A DNA stretch of 64,000 nucleotides from Ochlerotatus camptorhynchus. Taxonomy: Eukaryota > Arthropoda > Insecta > Diptera > Culicidae. The stretch lies in NCBI RefSeq assembly GCF_037179485.1, contig NW_027040752.1, forward strand, positions 372,001 through 436,000, given 5' to 3'. The notes below the pieces were generated by a model that was not told the origin of the DNA, did not search any database, and saw nothing but the letters and a program-made list of their open reading frames with translations. How positions within the stretch are numbered: position 1 is the first letter of the stretch; every line of letters begins with the position of its first letter. Both the position numbers and the translations under genes were made by a program. Of the stretch, positions 32,180 through 43,117 are shown one piece after another.

Positions 32180-33080
32180 CCTTTCCTGAAACCGTTCAGC
32201 CACGTAGGTATTAACTACTGTTGGACGTCGCATCGAAAAGAGGTGGATAGTGCTATTTACGTGCCTGACGGTCAGAGCAGTGCACCTAAAAGTAGCCTAC
32301 AAACTGAATGCTGACTTGTGCATCAATGCAATCCGAAGATTCGTCCTGCGTAGAGGTCCGTCAAAGCCAAAAAAGAACTCCAGGAGCAGATTCGTCGGAT
32401 CGGGACAGCTTGTGCCAATGTCTTCACTAATGCCAGGACGCGTTGGCGGTTCAACCTTCCATCGGCTGCCCACATGGGAGGCATATGGGAGCGCATGGTG
32501 CGGACTGTGAAGACGACCATGGCAACTTTGAACGGGGGTCACAGAATGAACGACGAGATTCTTTTGTCGGTTATTGCCGAGGCCGAAGAAATCGTCAATT
32601 GCAGACCATTAGTCTATGTGCCACAGGAGTCGTCGGACGCCGAGGCACTCACGGCCAATCATTTCTTGCGTGGGTGTGCCTCCGATCTGAAAGAGCCTTA
32701 CATCGGACCAACGGATCATGCAGAGGCACTTCGGAGCACTAATAAACGGTCCCAATACGTTGCAGACGAACTGTGGAAGCGCTGGCTGAAGGAATATGTA
32801 CCATCGTTGAACATGAATACCAAGAGGCTGGAAGACTCGAAGCCACTGAAAACAGGCGACTTAGTTTTCATCACGGACGATCAGAATCGCAACGGTTGGG
32901 TTCGTGGACAATTCGATCGGTGACCAGTGGCTAGACTTGCAGTCATCGAGATTATGTCATCGGGTAAATCTGACCAGGAAGCAGGTTCCGGACCAGGTTT
33001 ACGGGCCGGGGAAGTGTTGAAACCACTGGGCACCAACACCGACACTGGTTCACCTTTTGCTCAAGTGCCACCCAAGTAAC
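32180..33080 (+). pseudogene. BEL-Pao integrase, part 2
   Basis: Resumes PFLKPFSHVGINY, then IEKRWIVLFTCLTVRAVHLK and LNADLCINAIRRFVLRRGPS. The segment that should hold the second catalytic Asp is deleted near 32370, where the text joins to ELQEQIRRIGTACANVF. It continues AAHMGGIWERMVRTVK (catalytic Glu), EEIVNCRPL, the C-terminal KTGDLVFITDDQNRNGWVRG and RLAVIEIMSSGKS. A TGA follows at about 32921. Dead enzyme. Confidence 0.85.
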
Positions 33081-34840
33081 AGTTTAAGTTTTATGAAATA
33101 CTACAAAGCAACTATAAAACAACATTCCTAAAACCCTGGTCAATACTATTTTGTCATTAATGCATCCACCAAAAACTCATTAAGACTAGAATATGTCTAG
33201 TTGGCCCACCCTGGAGAAAGTTCTGAAGGGTGTATTCTCGAAGCTCTTCAAGATTGATTTACTGCAAAAGGTTGTACGACGAACGCATTGAGAACCATTT
33301 GAAAGCTACAATAAAAGCTATTTAGCAACAATAAAAACCCTTTCCGAGCCATTTCCACTAGTAAAGCATCAATAAAGATAGAAAAGGATTTATGAATCCG
33401 ATGTTATTAAAATAATTAAAATTGAAACTGATGGTATAATAATCTTGTTGAATATCCAAATTTATTACAATAGTTCTCATTAAGTGGCCTAGTTTTAAGT
33501 GCCTTATTAAATTTTATGTGAAATGTACGTGAAAACATCGAAAAAAATGCGTCCGCCCTCGTAAAACGTCGATTTGACTAATTATTTTACATTGAAAAAA
33601 AAAAATATTCTTCAGATCGAGGTAGGCCGAGATTTTTTTTATGATTTTCGCATTTAAATGTTTGCTCATTGTAAAATTTACCAAAAATATAGTTATATCC
33701 AAGGAACTTTAGATTGAAAATCGAAGATTGTAAAAAATTGTAATTGTAACATGGCGGTGGCATAGAAGTTGATTTTCATGAGTCATATGTGAAAAAGTTG
33801 TTTTGCTTTCAAGAATTCCTTAACAAACTCATAAGGTTTTAAAATGGCTTTTATGATGAAAACTTGCAGCCTGAATTGTATTTATCTAAAGCTATTTTGC
33901 TTGATCCTAACCCGTTCAGATTTATGGCAACATTTATGGAGGCAAAGTTGCCTGCAAAAAGTTAAACGTCAAAGTTTGTTTATCTTTTGATATTTAGTTG
34001 CGCTGTGCGATCCAGGGTTCTTCCAGGCAGTTTTCTCCCGATGGATTGGGAGCAGTTACTCGGATAGTTTGCGATACTGTGTTGCAACATTTCGCATTTC
34101 GAACAGCTGGAAGCGCAATCGTTCCCGAAAAAGATCCCCTTCTTCAAGATGTTTAAAGAAGTGCACCATCCAACGATGCAGGGATGTACGCTTGAATGAA
34201 ATTTTTGAAGAGTTGATTCTTTCGCCGATTAAAATCGCTGCTATGGATCGGAAACCAGCTAATCTCCGCTAACTAACAGTTTCAGTGGTTTGCTGTCGGT
34301 TGTCATCTATTCGCAAGATCGGGAGAAGACTGGTATGTTTTTTTTAAAACATTCGACAATGTTTTATGAAATCAAGGGGCCCGCTCAGTTTGCTCTTCTC
34401 CGCCAGACGGCCAGTCGTTGATGGTGTGCTAATTCTTCTAAAGAAGTAAATTTTGCTGAAATCGACTTGAATTTTTCATTCTACTTCGTCTGTCCTTCGA
34501 GATTTACTTGTCATAAATTTGGCTTTTATTAACTATGAGGAACCATCTTTTAAGCTCAATTTGTAAACAGAGTAATTGGGGAGTTTATGATGCACTTTAG
34601 AAAGCCTAAAAAGCATCAATAAATGCTTTTTGTTCTAATAAAATATATGTGCCTCCTATAGGTGACTTATTTTAACAGTACTTCATAGATTCCATCAATT
34701 CGTTATTTTATCACATATCGTGCAATCATTGGCTTTTATCCTGAATAATCCAACAATAACAAACTGCAAGTAACTTTTCTTGCATTACAAGCGTTACACT
34801 CAGCACATACATGAACCTATATTTTCCAATTTCCACCCCT
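33081..34840. other. Gene-free AT-rich stretch
   Basis: No gene, LTR or repeat identified over 1.76 kb. Short openings (for example 34069-34272) have no recognisable content. Confidence 0.45.
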
Positions 34841-35164
34841 CACTGCCAATGAGAGTAGCTCAAAATTGAGTCGAAGTGGAGTCAAATTGCAAAAAAAGTT
34901 AGGTTACTCGGTGAATTAGTAAAAAATTTCCTTGATTTTCCACGCAAAATCCTTGAATATAAGAAATATCGAGATATATTTCACACAGTTTGTTAGTATA
35001 CTCCTAGACTGAGACAAAAATTTGGTAGTTTTCTCTCATATTCAACCAGATTTTTTTTTTCCCGGAAATGTACTGAGAATTTTATACACCCCACTGATTA
35101 ACCGCACTTTTTGCAATTCTGAGTTGAAGTCGACTCAACTAATGATGTACTCTCATCGGCCGTG
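34841..35164. mobile_element. Diverged MITE related to 17331-17665
   Basis: Begins CACTGCCAATGAGAGTA and ends TACTCTCATCGGCCGTG. Arms pair through GAGTCGAAGT and AATTGCAAAAA. The interior CTAGACTGAGACAAA echoes the relative. Confidence 0.75.
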
Positions 35165-38077
35165 AAGCACCCTTTTTCCATAACGCCAATTTCCAAATTT
35201 TCTCTCCAATTCGCTCTCTCCCCCATTGCAATCAATCGTCAGCGACCACCATGTGCTACGGACAACACATTGCTCGCTCCTCGTGCACCTCCTCCGAACG
35301 ACCCCCAGCCAACAAACACCCAGCATCAAGACGCAGAAACCAGTCAGTAGGTCACATTTCCCGAATGACGTCACCGAATGACTCTCCCGAATTTTCCTCT
35401 CACTTATGCTCGCCGTCGTGGTTGTTGATGTTGCTACCCACCACAACGGCCTTTGCTGAGGTTGCTACCGTTTCCAGAATCCCAACTGAGCAAGCAGTCA
35501 GTTGCCATTAGACACACGGACGGTCGGTCGGTTGGAGCCGGATCATAAAAAAAAAGTCCAAGGCCTGATCCCGCGTGAGCAAAGAGAGCTCCGCGAGAAC
35601 GAGAGCAAGTGCGCGCGGTGTGTTGTAAATTCGTAAACCTCCCTCCTGTCGTAGGACCAGGAGGATGCTACATGCGGGTGTCTGACGTGTCTGGTTGTTG
35701 TAGCGGCGACGGGACGTGTGTGTTGGATAAAAATTTCACCGGCTCATAAATTTTAATAGTCCGGCGGCGGCGACGGTGGTGGCGCGCGATTTCTTCTGTT
35801 GAACGTTGTTTCGTGCGGTGATTAGCGGATGTTTCTGCTAATGGCAATGGGTGCTTCGGATAATTGGCTTACTGGAGGTGTTGGCCGGGGTGATAAGTGA
35901 ACTTCGATTGAAAGTCGGTGATTTTATCGAGATGCAACGCTTGGGGCGTTTCGGCGAAGAGGAGCCGGAGGAGAGAGAGCACTGAAGGTGGCGGCAGTCG
36001 GCGATGGAGAGTGCGTCGGTGGCAGCAGCATGTGTATTACATAATCCAGTAGTCGTTGGCATTTCGGGAGAGAAGTGACGTGTGTGTAAACAAGATCCGT
36101 GAAAAGGCTTCTGCTCTCTCTCTCTCTCCCCCTCTCTTATGCTCTGGTGGATATCTGCCTCAGGAGCAGTAGGTTGAGGGTTTGACAGGATGTATTACTA
36201 AGGGCGTTTACGAGTTTGTTATCTTGGAAATGTGAGCCGTTGGGGAATGCAGTTCAGGTGGAATTCTTAGGAATACAGGGTAATCAGACGGTGCTTAGTG
36301 GAGAATGGTGTAGATTTAGGGCTTTTTCGCGGTTGGAATTGGCAGTGATAAGAAGAGGCTGTGTGGTCCAGGGATGATAACACACCCGGTGGGCTGTTAT
36401 CAGTGAGCCGGGGGGGACGGGAAAGCGTGAAGTCACGAATACATTGAAGCAAGGATGCAGTGAGAGTGAGAGATGAAAAACATACGACTCGTGGAGAGGA
36501 ATCGCGCGTGTACGTAAATAAATCATTCCACTCAGATGATTGATCTTCGAGGAGGACGACAACGACAACAACATTGACGAGGCAGCGATACGGGACGAGT
36601 CAGTGTGCGTGCTGGCTGCAGGAAGACCTATTCGAAGAGGGTACCACGGGGATACGGACTGTGTGTGTTGCCTAAAAACGGATCGCAAAAGACCAGGCTC
36701 TCGTCGGGTGGAAAGGAGAAATCGATTCGAAAAGTGAATTTCCTTCGATTTCCAAGTGCCAGATATCGACGAGAACGTACCTTCCGGTGCTGCCGGATCG
36801 GAAAATCCAAAAGGTGCTAGGCGTAACGGGGTTCCCGTTGCCGAAATCTAGGGGTGCGAATTCCATTCTTGATTCGTGTGCAGCAGGGATAGGCGGAAAG
36901 TCTAACTTTTGGCGTTCCAGCTCACGCAGGGAGAACGAGCGAGAGAGAAAGAGTGCTAGGCTAGTGCAAAACACCATTTTTCTGCCTTCGTGGACGATCC
37001 GTCGGAGAGTGTGAAAGGGAGTGAAGAGTGTCGACACACACGGGGATTGCCAAGAAAAATCTAGTGAAAATTTTTCTACTCAACTCTAGCAGCAATTTAG
37101 GCGAAGTTTTGCTACCAATTTGCCAACCGTTTGCCGAAGCAAAGGGGCAGAGCATTTATAGTCGTTATATATCTAGTGTCTAAGACTGCGTGTGGTGTCT
37201 ATTGAGAGCTTTCCCCCGGATAAAAATCGGGAAGCCTAGCTGTTTAATTGTAGTTATTAGCGTGAATTTTCGTTCCAAGTGCCATTCGAAGCAGCGGAAA
37301 CCCACCCCCGCTCGCAGCAAAAATCTTACAAGTGTCAAAACTGGTGCACGGTTCCACCATCCGAAAGCTGAGTGGAATTCCAGATAAAGTTGTTCCCAGC
37401 AAACAAAGCCTTCCCTTGACCGCAAGTCACCACCAAATCCTCCAGGAGCATCGATGTTGTTATTCCCGAAAGTGAAACCATAAGACCATGTAAAAAAAGT
37501 GCACGGCCAAACCCATTTCAACTCACACTCTCTCTCACACACACACACACCCTCACGCAATAGCCCAAACCGCGAGGAATCTGCTCAATGTATCAAACGT
37601 GTAAACACACAGTGAGACACAGTGTTTTTTTACAAAACCAAAAATCGTCTAGAACCGTTTAGCCATCATCAAAAGCCACGACACGGAAAAGTGTTCGACC
37701 CAATACAGGAATTTAGCATTGTAAGTGTTCATAAGAGATACCTCCTGCCCTCCCCCTCCAAAAACACGTTAGTCGATAACGACAACCAGTGCCCATCCCC
37801 CGGTAAACGAAAGCAGAGTAAGCATACCAGCAGTTAGATAAAATAATAACATTACACACACCCTCCAAATATAACTCGGTGACACCAATAAAGTAGCTGT
37901 ACGTCGTCGTAGAAAGCATTTCAGAATTTAAGATAGTGAATAAGCCCTTCCTGGCCCAACAACAACCACGGAAGTGTTGAATGTTGAATGTGCAAAAAAT
38001 AGTGTTTAGTGTGATTAACCAACAGCAGTGTAATCGTAGTGTATTGTCGTCAGTCGTGTGAATGTAAAGTAAGCCAA
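35165..38077 (+). promoter_or_regulatory. Probable promoter and long 5' UTR of the gene starting at 38078
   Basis: About 2.9 kb of unique, GC-richer DNA bordered by repeats. A TCAGTT initiator-like site at about 35500 is followed by GGACGGTCGGTCGGTTG, which resembles a downstream promoter element, though spacing is off by one or more. Simple tracts: CTCTCTCTCTCTCT near 36114-36138 and an AC run near 37535-37552. Many short overlapping openings here carry no motif and fit an untranslated leader. Whether the leader is one exon or is spliced cannot be told. Confidence 0.45.
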
Positions 38078-38336
38078 ATGTGTTACTCAAATATGGAAAG
38101 CTGCTGCCAATGCTACTATTGCTATAGCTATTGTTGTCCAGTGTCGTCCCTTGGAGTGGAAGGCAGCAGTAGCAGCAACAGCAACAGCAACATCAGTGAA
38201 AGTGGTCGACGGCGACGAAGAATGGTTTGTGGTAGCAGTGGAATGATGGTGCTAGCAGCGGCAACCCTAGCGATGTCGGTCCTTTTTCTGGCAGCGAGCG
38301 TCAACGGACAACTGCACAGTGGACTGCGTAAAAGAG
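38078..38336 (+). CDS. First coding exon of a secreted or membrane protein (signal peptide, splice donor)
   Basis: The reading frame is open to a donor GAG|GTTAGT at 38336/38337. ATGs occur at 38078, 38093, 38222 and 38243. The one at 38222 has the best context (A at -3, G at +4). From there the peptide MVCGSSGMMVLAAATLAMS continues VLFLAASVNG, a hydrophobic core with a small-residue cleavage site before QLHSGLRKR. This is a typical signal peptide for the secretory pathway. The upstream part is Cys/Tyr-rich (CCQCYYCYSYCC) and Ser/Asn-rich, then RRRRR, and may be untranslated or a long N-terminal extension. The next exon is not found: downstream is repeat-filled, as in a large intron. The gene is not identified. 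Confidence 0.6.
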
Positions 38337-39289
38337 GTTAGTAGCAGGGATTTGATGGGTTTACCGGAAATTCTGTGCTCGGAAATCGGAAAGATTGCTG
38401 AAGTTAAGTTGCAACGTAAAGCAACGAAAGTAATTCGTAATCAATAACACGTACACAAGGGGCAGCCTTATATTTAGGACTGTTTCCCTTAGTTCTATCA
38501 AGAATTCTTCTCAAATAAATAAGAAAATCCCATGGAATTTTCTTTATGTCTGTTCTTAAACTTAACACAGATTGTAACAAATGAAATTCATCCTAAGATA
38601 TATTTAAAATTCACTTGAATTTGCCATTGAATTTTCAGCCCTTGAAATTCTACTCATCAACATCAAAATTTCCTTAAAATCTCTTGGAATTAATTTGAAA
38701 TTGAACACTACATTCCCGTGGTATCCTTCCCAGAATTCACTTGAAATTATTTTCAGAATTACCTTGGCATTTGCCCTAGAATACTAGGTACCATCCTCAG
38801 AATTCCATACCTTCGAAATTTCCTTGAAACTATCATCAGAATTCTCAAGAAATTTTTCTACTAACTTAATTGGAATATTCACTTGAAATTGACTAGAAAT
38901 GCTTTTCACAATCTTCATGGAATTTGCCTCAGATCATCCTAAGAATTGAATTCTCCTCAATGCAGTAGTTCTAGTCAAATCCTTCTTGGAGTTATTTGCA
39001 AAACTCTCTTGGAATTTTTCTTGAGGTTATCCCTAGAATTTATTCTAAAATCTATTCAAAATCCAGAGCTTCAATATTCTTTTAATACTTCTTCAAAGTG
39101 ACTGTATTCTGAAAATCAAGTCCAATATAAGAGAGTCTCGAAGTTTATTCAAGGTTCTAAATGTATGCTTTTTTCCTGGAGAGCGGATGAAGGATAAAGG
39201 CTGACTAAAAGTAAATTGGTACGCCCCTCGCGCACCGCTAGCACACCTCTAGTGTTGGGAGTCGAAAATCTTTGACAGTAGTGGTTGGA
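38337..39289 (+). other. Probable intron start, AT-rich
   Basis: Begins at the GTTAGT donor. Holds degenerate GGAATTT/TTGAAATT words without fixed period, like 11019-12410. No gene. Confidence 0.5.
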
Positions 39290-41700
39290 CAGAGGACGCG
39301 TCGGATTTTAACTCGTACCGTCTCATCGCGATGCTTGAATGGTTTACTTTCAGATACGCAATTTGGATTTCGGAGAGACAAAGGAACGAGCGACTGTCTT
39401 GCATTGCTTTCAACTGAAATTCAACTGGCCTATGCGAAAAAACAGCAATGGGTTCAGTTTTCTTGGACATTTAGGGGGCTTATGATTCTGTTTGTATCGA
39501 CGTCCTTTCGGATGAACTCCACGATAGTGGACTTTCACCAATTATGAACAACTATTTGAGCAACTTGTTGTCTGAGAAATATATGAGCTTCTCTCATGGA
39601 AACTCGACAACTTCACGAATTAGTTACATGGGTCTCCCCCAGGGCTCATGCTTAAGCCCCCTTCTTTATAATTTCTATGTAAAAGACATTGATGGTTGTC
39701 TTGATGAAAATTGCTCGCTATGTCAGCTTGCAGATGATGGCGTTGTGTCTGTCACCGGACCAAGTGCACCGGACCTGTAAGGACCATTGGCAGATACCTT
39801 AGACAATTTGTCTACTTGGGCTATGAAGCTGGGTATCGAATTCTCTTCAGAGAAAACTGAGTTGGTTGTTTTTTCTAGGAAGCATCATCCTGCACAGTTA
39901 CAGCTTCAACTTAAGGGTAGAACAATCACTCAAAGTATTACTTTCAACAATTGAAGGGTCTGGTTCGATTCGGAAAGCACGTGGGGAAAAAAATATTGCG
40001 TATGTGAAACAAAAATGCCAACAAAGAATCAATTTTCTTCGTACAATTACCGGAACTTGGTGGGAAGCACACCCGGAAGATCTGATCAGGTTGTACCGAA
40101 CAACCATCTTGTCGGTTCTAGAGTTTCTGCCTTCAATCCGCGGCAAAAACATATCATGAAGCTGCAACGGGTTCAATACCGTTGCTTCCGAATCGAACTA
40201 GGCTGTATGCACTCGACGCATACGATGAGCCTCGAAGTACTCGCGGGTGTTCTCCCACTGACAGATCGTTTCGCGGAACTGTCCTTCCGGTTTCTTATCC
40301 GTTGTGAAGTAATGAACCCATTGGTAATAGAAAACTTTGAGAAGCTGCTCGACAGAAATCATCAAACAAGATTCATGAGTCTCTATTACGCGTACCTTAG
40401 CCCTTCTTCATTCAATTCCTCTCGTGTTTGCCTCCAAGACTTTTATAGTTCCTCTGTAAGTTTTGATCTGACCATGTAGCAAGAAATCCGTGGAATACCA
40501 GATCACCATCGGTCGATGGTTGTTCCCTTAATGCAAACAAGTACCACCATGTTAGTAACAATAAGAGTTTTTTCACAGATGGGTCAACTATAAACGCTTC
40601 CACTGGATTTGGAGTATTCAACGAATTTCATAGCACCTCATATCAACTGCAAAAACCCTGTTCCGTATGTTGCGGAACTAGCAGCCATATTCTACGCAGT
40701 AGAGCAAATTGCCTCACTACCATCTGATCACTATTTTATTTTTACTGATAGCCTTAGCTCGTTGGAGGCTATTCGATCAATGAGGCCGATGAAGCACTCC
40801 TCGTATTTCCTGACCGAAATCCGAGCCAAATTGAGTACTTTGTCTAACTGCTCCTATACCATCACTTTAGTCTGGATCCCATCTCATTGCTCTATTCCGG
40901 GTAACGAGAAAGCGGACTCGCTAGCTAAGGTGGGCGCTATCGAAGGCGATATTTTTGATCGACAAATCGCCTTTGCGGAATTTTTTTCAATTACCCGCCA
41001 GCACGTCCTCACCAACTGGCAACAAAAATGGAATGAGAGTGATTTGGGAGCTTGGTTACATTCTATTCTCCCACAGGTGTCGATCAAGCCGTGACTTGAT
41101 ACGTGTAATGTCGAGGCACATGTCCAATCACTACTCGTTAGACTCGCATTTCTTCCGAATCGGGCTCGCAGGCAGCAATTTGTGCGCTTGTGGTAGTGGC
41201 TATCACGATATCGACCACGTGCTTTGGTCATGCACCGTCCATTGTGTTGCTAGATCTGAGTTATCCGCATCCCTCAGGGCCCGAGGAAAACAACCAATGC
41301 GGCCCGTTAGAGACATCTTGGCGAGCCGAGATCTCGACTATTGCAATTTAATTTATGTGTTTTTAAAACGGATAGATCTGAGGATTTAGTAGTTAGTGTC
41401 ATCTTGTGTTCCCCCAAGTTGTTAGCTGCCCATCGGTGTACCCCCATGTTTGTCTTTTTCATCAGTTGGTCGCTTAGTTCGAGATCAAGAGCACATTGCT
41501 CTCCAAACCTTGTGTTCGCAATCCCTACCCTGCCATCCATTTGTTACAATTTGTTACTCCTAACCTCGAGATAGCCGCGAGTAATCGGCCCCCGCTTTAC
41601 TAACGTTAGTTTTAAGAAATTTTGTAACCTAAACAATGAATATCGGCTCCGCAAAGCTACGGCAAATGAACCTGGAAAATAAACGCATTATCAGGCTTGC
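39290..41700 (+). mobile_element. LINE family A, copy 2, 5'-truncated
   Basis: Starts within the RT (SDFNSYRLIAML) and extends to the 3' UTR with AATAAACGCATT near 41680. The UTR words TATCGGCTCCG and AGCCGCGAGTA are shared with copy 1 (minus strand, 5050-5160). No clear target duplication. Confidence 0.85.
39297..41389 (+). pseudogene. LINE A copy 2 RT and RNase H remnant
   Basis: DTQFGFRRDKGTSDCLALLS, then YMGLPQGSCLSPLLYNFYVK, active site QLADDGVVSVTG, TWWEAHPEDLIRLYRTTILS, RNase H (FFTDGSTINASTGFGVF, YVAELAAIFYAVEQ, FTDSLSSLEAIRSM, WIPSHCSIPGNEKADSL) and the C-terminal LCACGSGYHDIDHVLWSC. Missing: about 24 codons after IAML. Frameshifts near 39470, 39780-39870, 40015, 40480 and 41090. 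The C-terminus ends naturally at 41389. Confidence 0.85.
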
Positions 41701-42129
41701 GAATTGTCAACCTCATGACGATAAACTATGTAACAACGACAACAAAAAAAAGTCAAAGCTCATCTGACAAGCACGATGCAACAAAATTCTGCTTGAAAGA
41801 CTGATCTACTGGGCGGTCTCTCGACGAAACATTTTCTATTCTTGTCTTTCTCTCATTTGGTCACGAAACATCTGTTGCGTGACTTTTTCCAGAACGACTT
41901 AGTTGTTTCACGTACGTCGGACGACAAGATGACGGAAACTGTCGACATGGTTATTAACGAAAAAAGTCTGTCATGTCATTCTTCCATTCTGTCGCGACAA
42001 AACTGCCGCTGGTCGTTTTCTAGTAAATGCATGTCGCTTTGCATGCGAGACATAACAAGATAGAAATAACTGGAATTCTGTTGTTTTGACGTGATTTCAC
42101 CTCTGACTCGAAGTGGCTTGAATCTTGGC
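41701..42129. other. Left flank of the 126-bp satellite region, with GACGACAAG/CTTGTCGT words
   Basis: Repeated GTCGCGACA, GACGACAAG and TTGTCG words recur in the right flank 45300-45560. They may be decayed ends of one large element enclosing the arrays, but a true inverted terminal repeat could not be aligned by eye. Confidence 0.35.
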
Positions 42130-42857
42130 GCTGAACTTCGTGTTTGCAGTGATGGGTATTTTTGGAACGGACACAACTGGCAGCTGCCGAAAATCGATGT
42201 TTGGAATCAAAGATGGCGGCGTCCGGTTTTAGAAAAAAGTGGTAAATACTGCCAAATACGTAAATTGCGGGATGACGTCTAGAGACTGAAAATCGATGTC
42301 CAACGCCATCTGGAAATCAAAGATGGCGGCTTCCAATTTCAGAAAAAGTGGGAAACACTACCAAATACCCTTCAAATGGGTATTTCCGGAATCGGAATGA
42401 CGTCTAAAACCCTAAAATCGATGTCCAACGCCATTTTGGAATCCAAGATGGCGGCTTCCGGTTTCAGAAAAAAGTGGGAAATACTGCCCAATACCCTTCA
42501 ATATGTATATTTTCGGAATAGAGATGACGTCTAGAGACCGAAAATGATACCCAGCGCCATCTTGAAATCAAAGATGGTGGCTACTGATTTCAGAAAAAGT
42601 GGGAAATACTACCAAATACCCTTCAATATGGGTATTTTCGGAATCGGGATGACGTCTAAAACCCGAAAATCGGTTTCCGACGCCATTTTAAAATCCGGTG
42701 TCAGAAAAAAATGGGAAATACTGCCAAATACCCTTCAATTTGTATATTTTAGGAATCGTGATGACGCGCAGAGACCGAAAATCGATGCCCAGCGCCATCT
42801 TGAAGTGAAAGATGGCGGCTGCCGATTTCAGAAAAAAGTGGGAAAAACTGTAAAATC
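42130..42857 (-). repeat. 126-bp satellite, left arm
   Basis: About five to six degenerate units with landmarks AAGATGGCGGCTTCC, AAAAAGTGGGAAATACT and GGAATCGGGATGACGTCTA. They are the reverse complement of the units at 43118-45270. Confidence 0.8.
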
Positions 42858-43117
42858 AAGCTGAACAATGTTCATTGCATTAGGTCCTAAGTAACATTGA
42901 TTGATTCTCTTCGTTGACTTTCTCTTTCGATAATAACTTGAGCACAAAACCGGTTTTTGTTATATTTGTCGTATTAAATGCTATATAAAAGCTTCTTTTA
43001 TCGATCTGTGTGCTGAAAATACCTGGGAATGTATTTACATAGCCTTGGGGATACAAAGAGAAAGTCGATGAAGAGAATCTGTCAATGTTACTTAGGACCT
43101 AATTCAAAGTTCAGCTT
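42858..43117. mobile_element. MITE of the GATTCTCTTCATCGAC family between satellite arms
   Basis: Ends AAGCTGAACAATGTTC and AAAGTTCAGCTT pair, as do GATTCTCTTCGTTGACTTTC and AAAGTCGATGAAGAGAATC. The interior TGCTATATAAAAGCTTC matches the other copies. Confidence 0.85.

Larger units (their letters stand above)
28104..33080 (+). mobile_element. BEL-Pao LTR retrotransposon remnant, host to a nested LINE
   Basis: The pol remnant begins exactly at YVDDYLDSA (28104), runs through RNase H and the integrase zinc region to about 29834, is interrupted by an R1-clade LINE, and resumes at 32180 in the integrase core, ending near 33080. Gag, protease and most of RT are absent. No convincing LTR is visible; TGTTGAAACC near 33017 could be an LTR start. 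Everything upstream of the YVDD motif is replaced by the mariner and unrelated DNA, so one side of the mariner junction must be rearranged. Confidence 0.85.

Noticed and set aside
26821..34662. Shared word GTGCCTCCTATA at 26823 and 34650 as ends of one element
   Set aside because: Only about 12 bases match, orientation is the same, and the sequences on both sides differ.
35490..35535. Firm initiator plus downstream promoter element call
   Set aside because: TCAGTT and GGTCGG words are present but spacing is not exact; kept only as a hint in the leader entry.
35838..37837. Multiple 60-137-codon ORFs
   Set aside because: They overlap on both strands inside the probable 5' UTR and contain no domain or consistent codon pattern.
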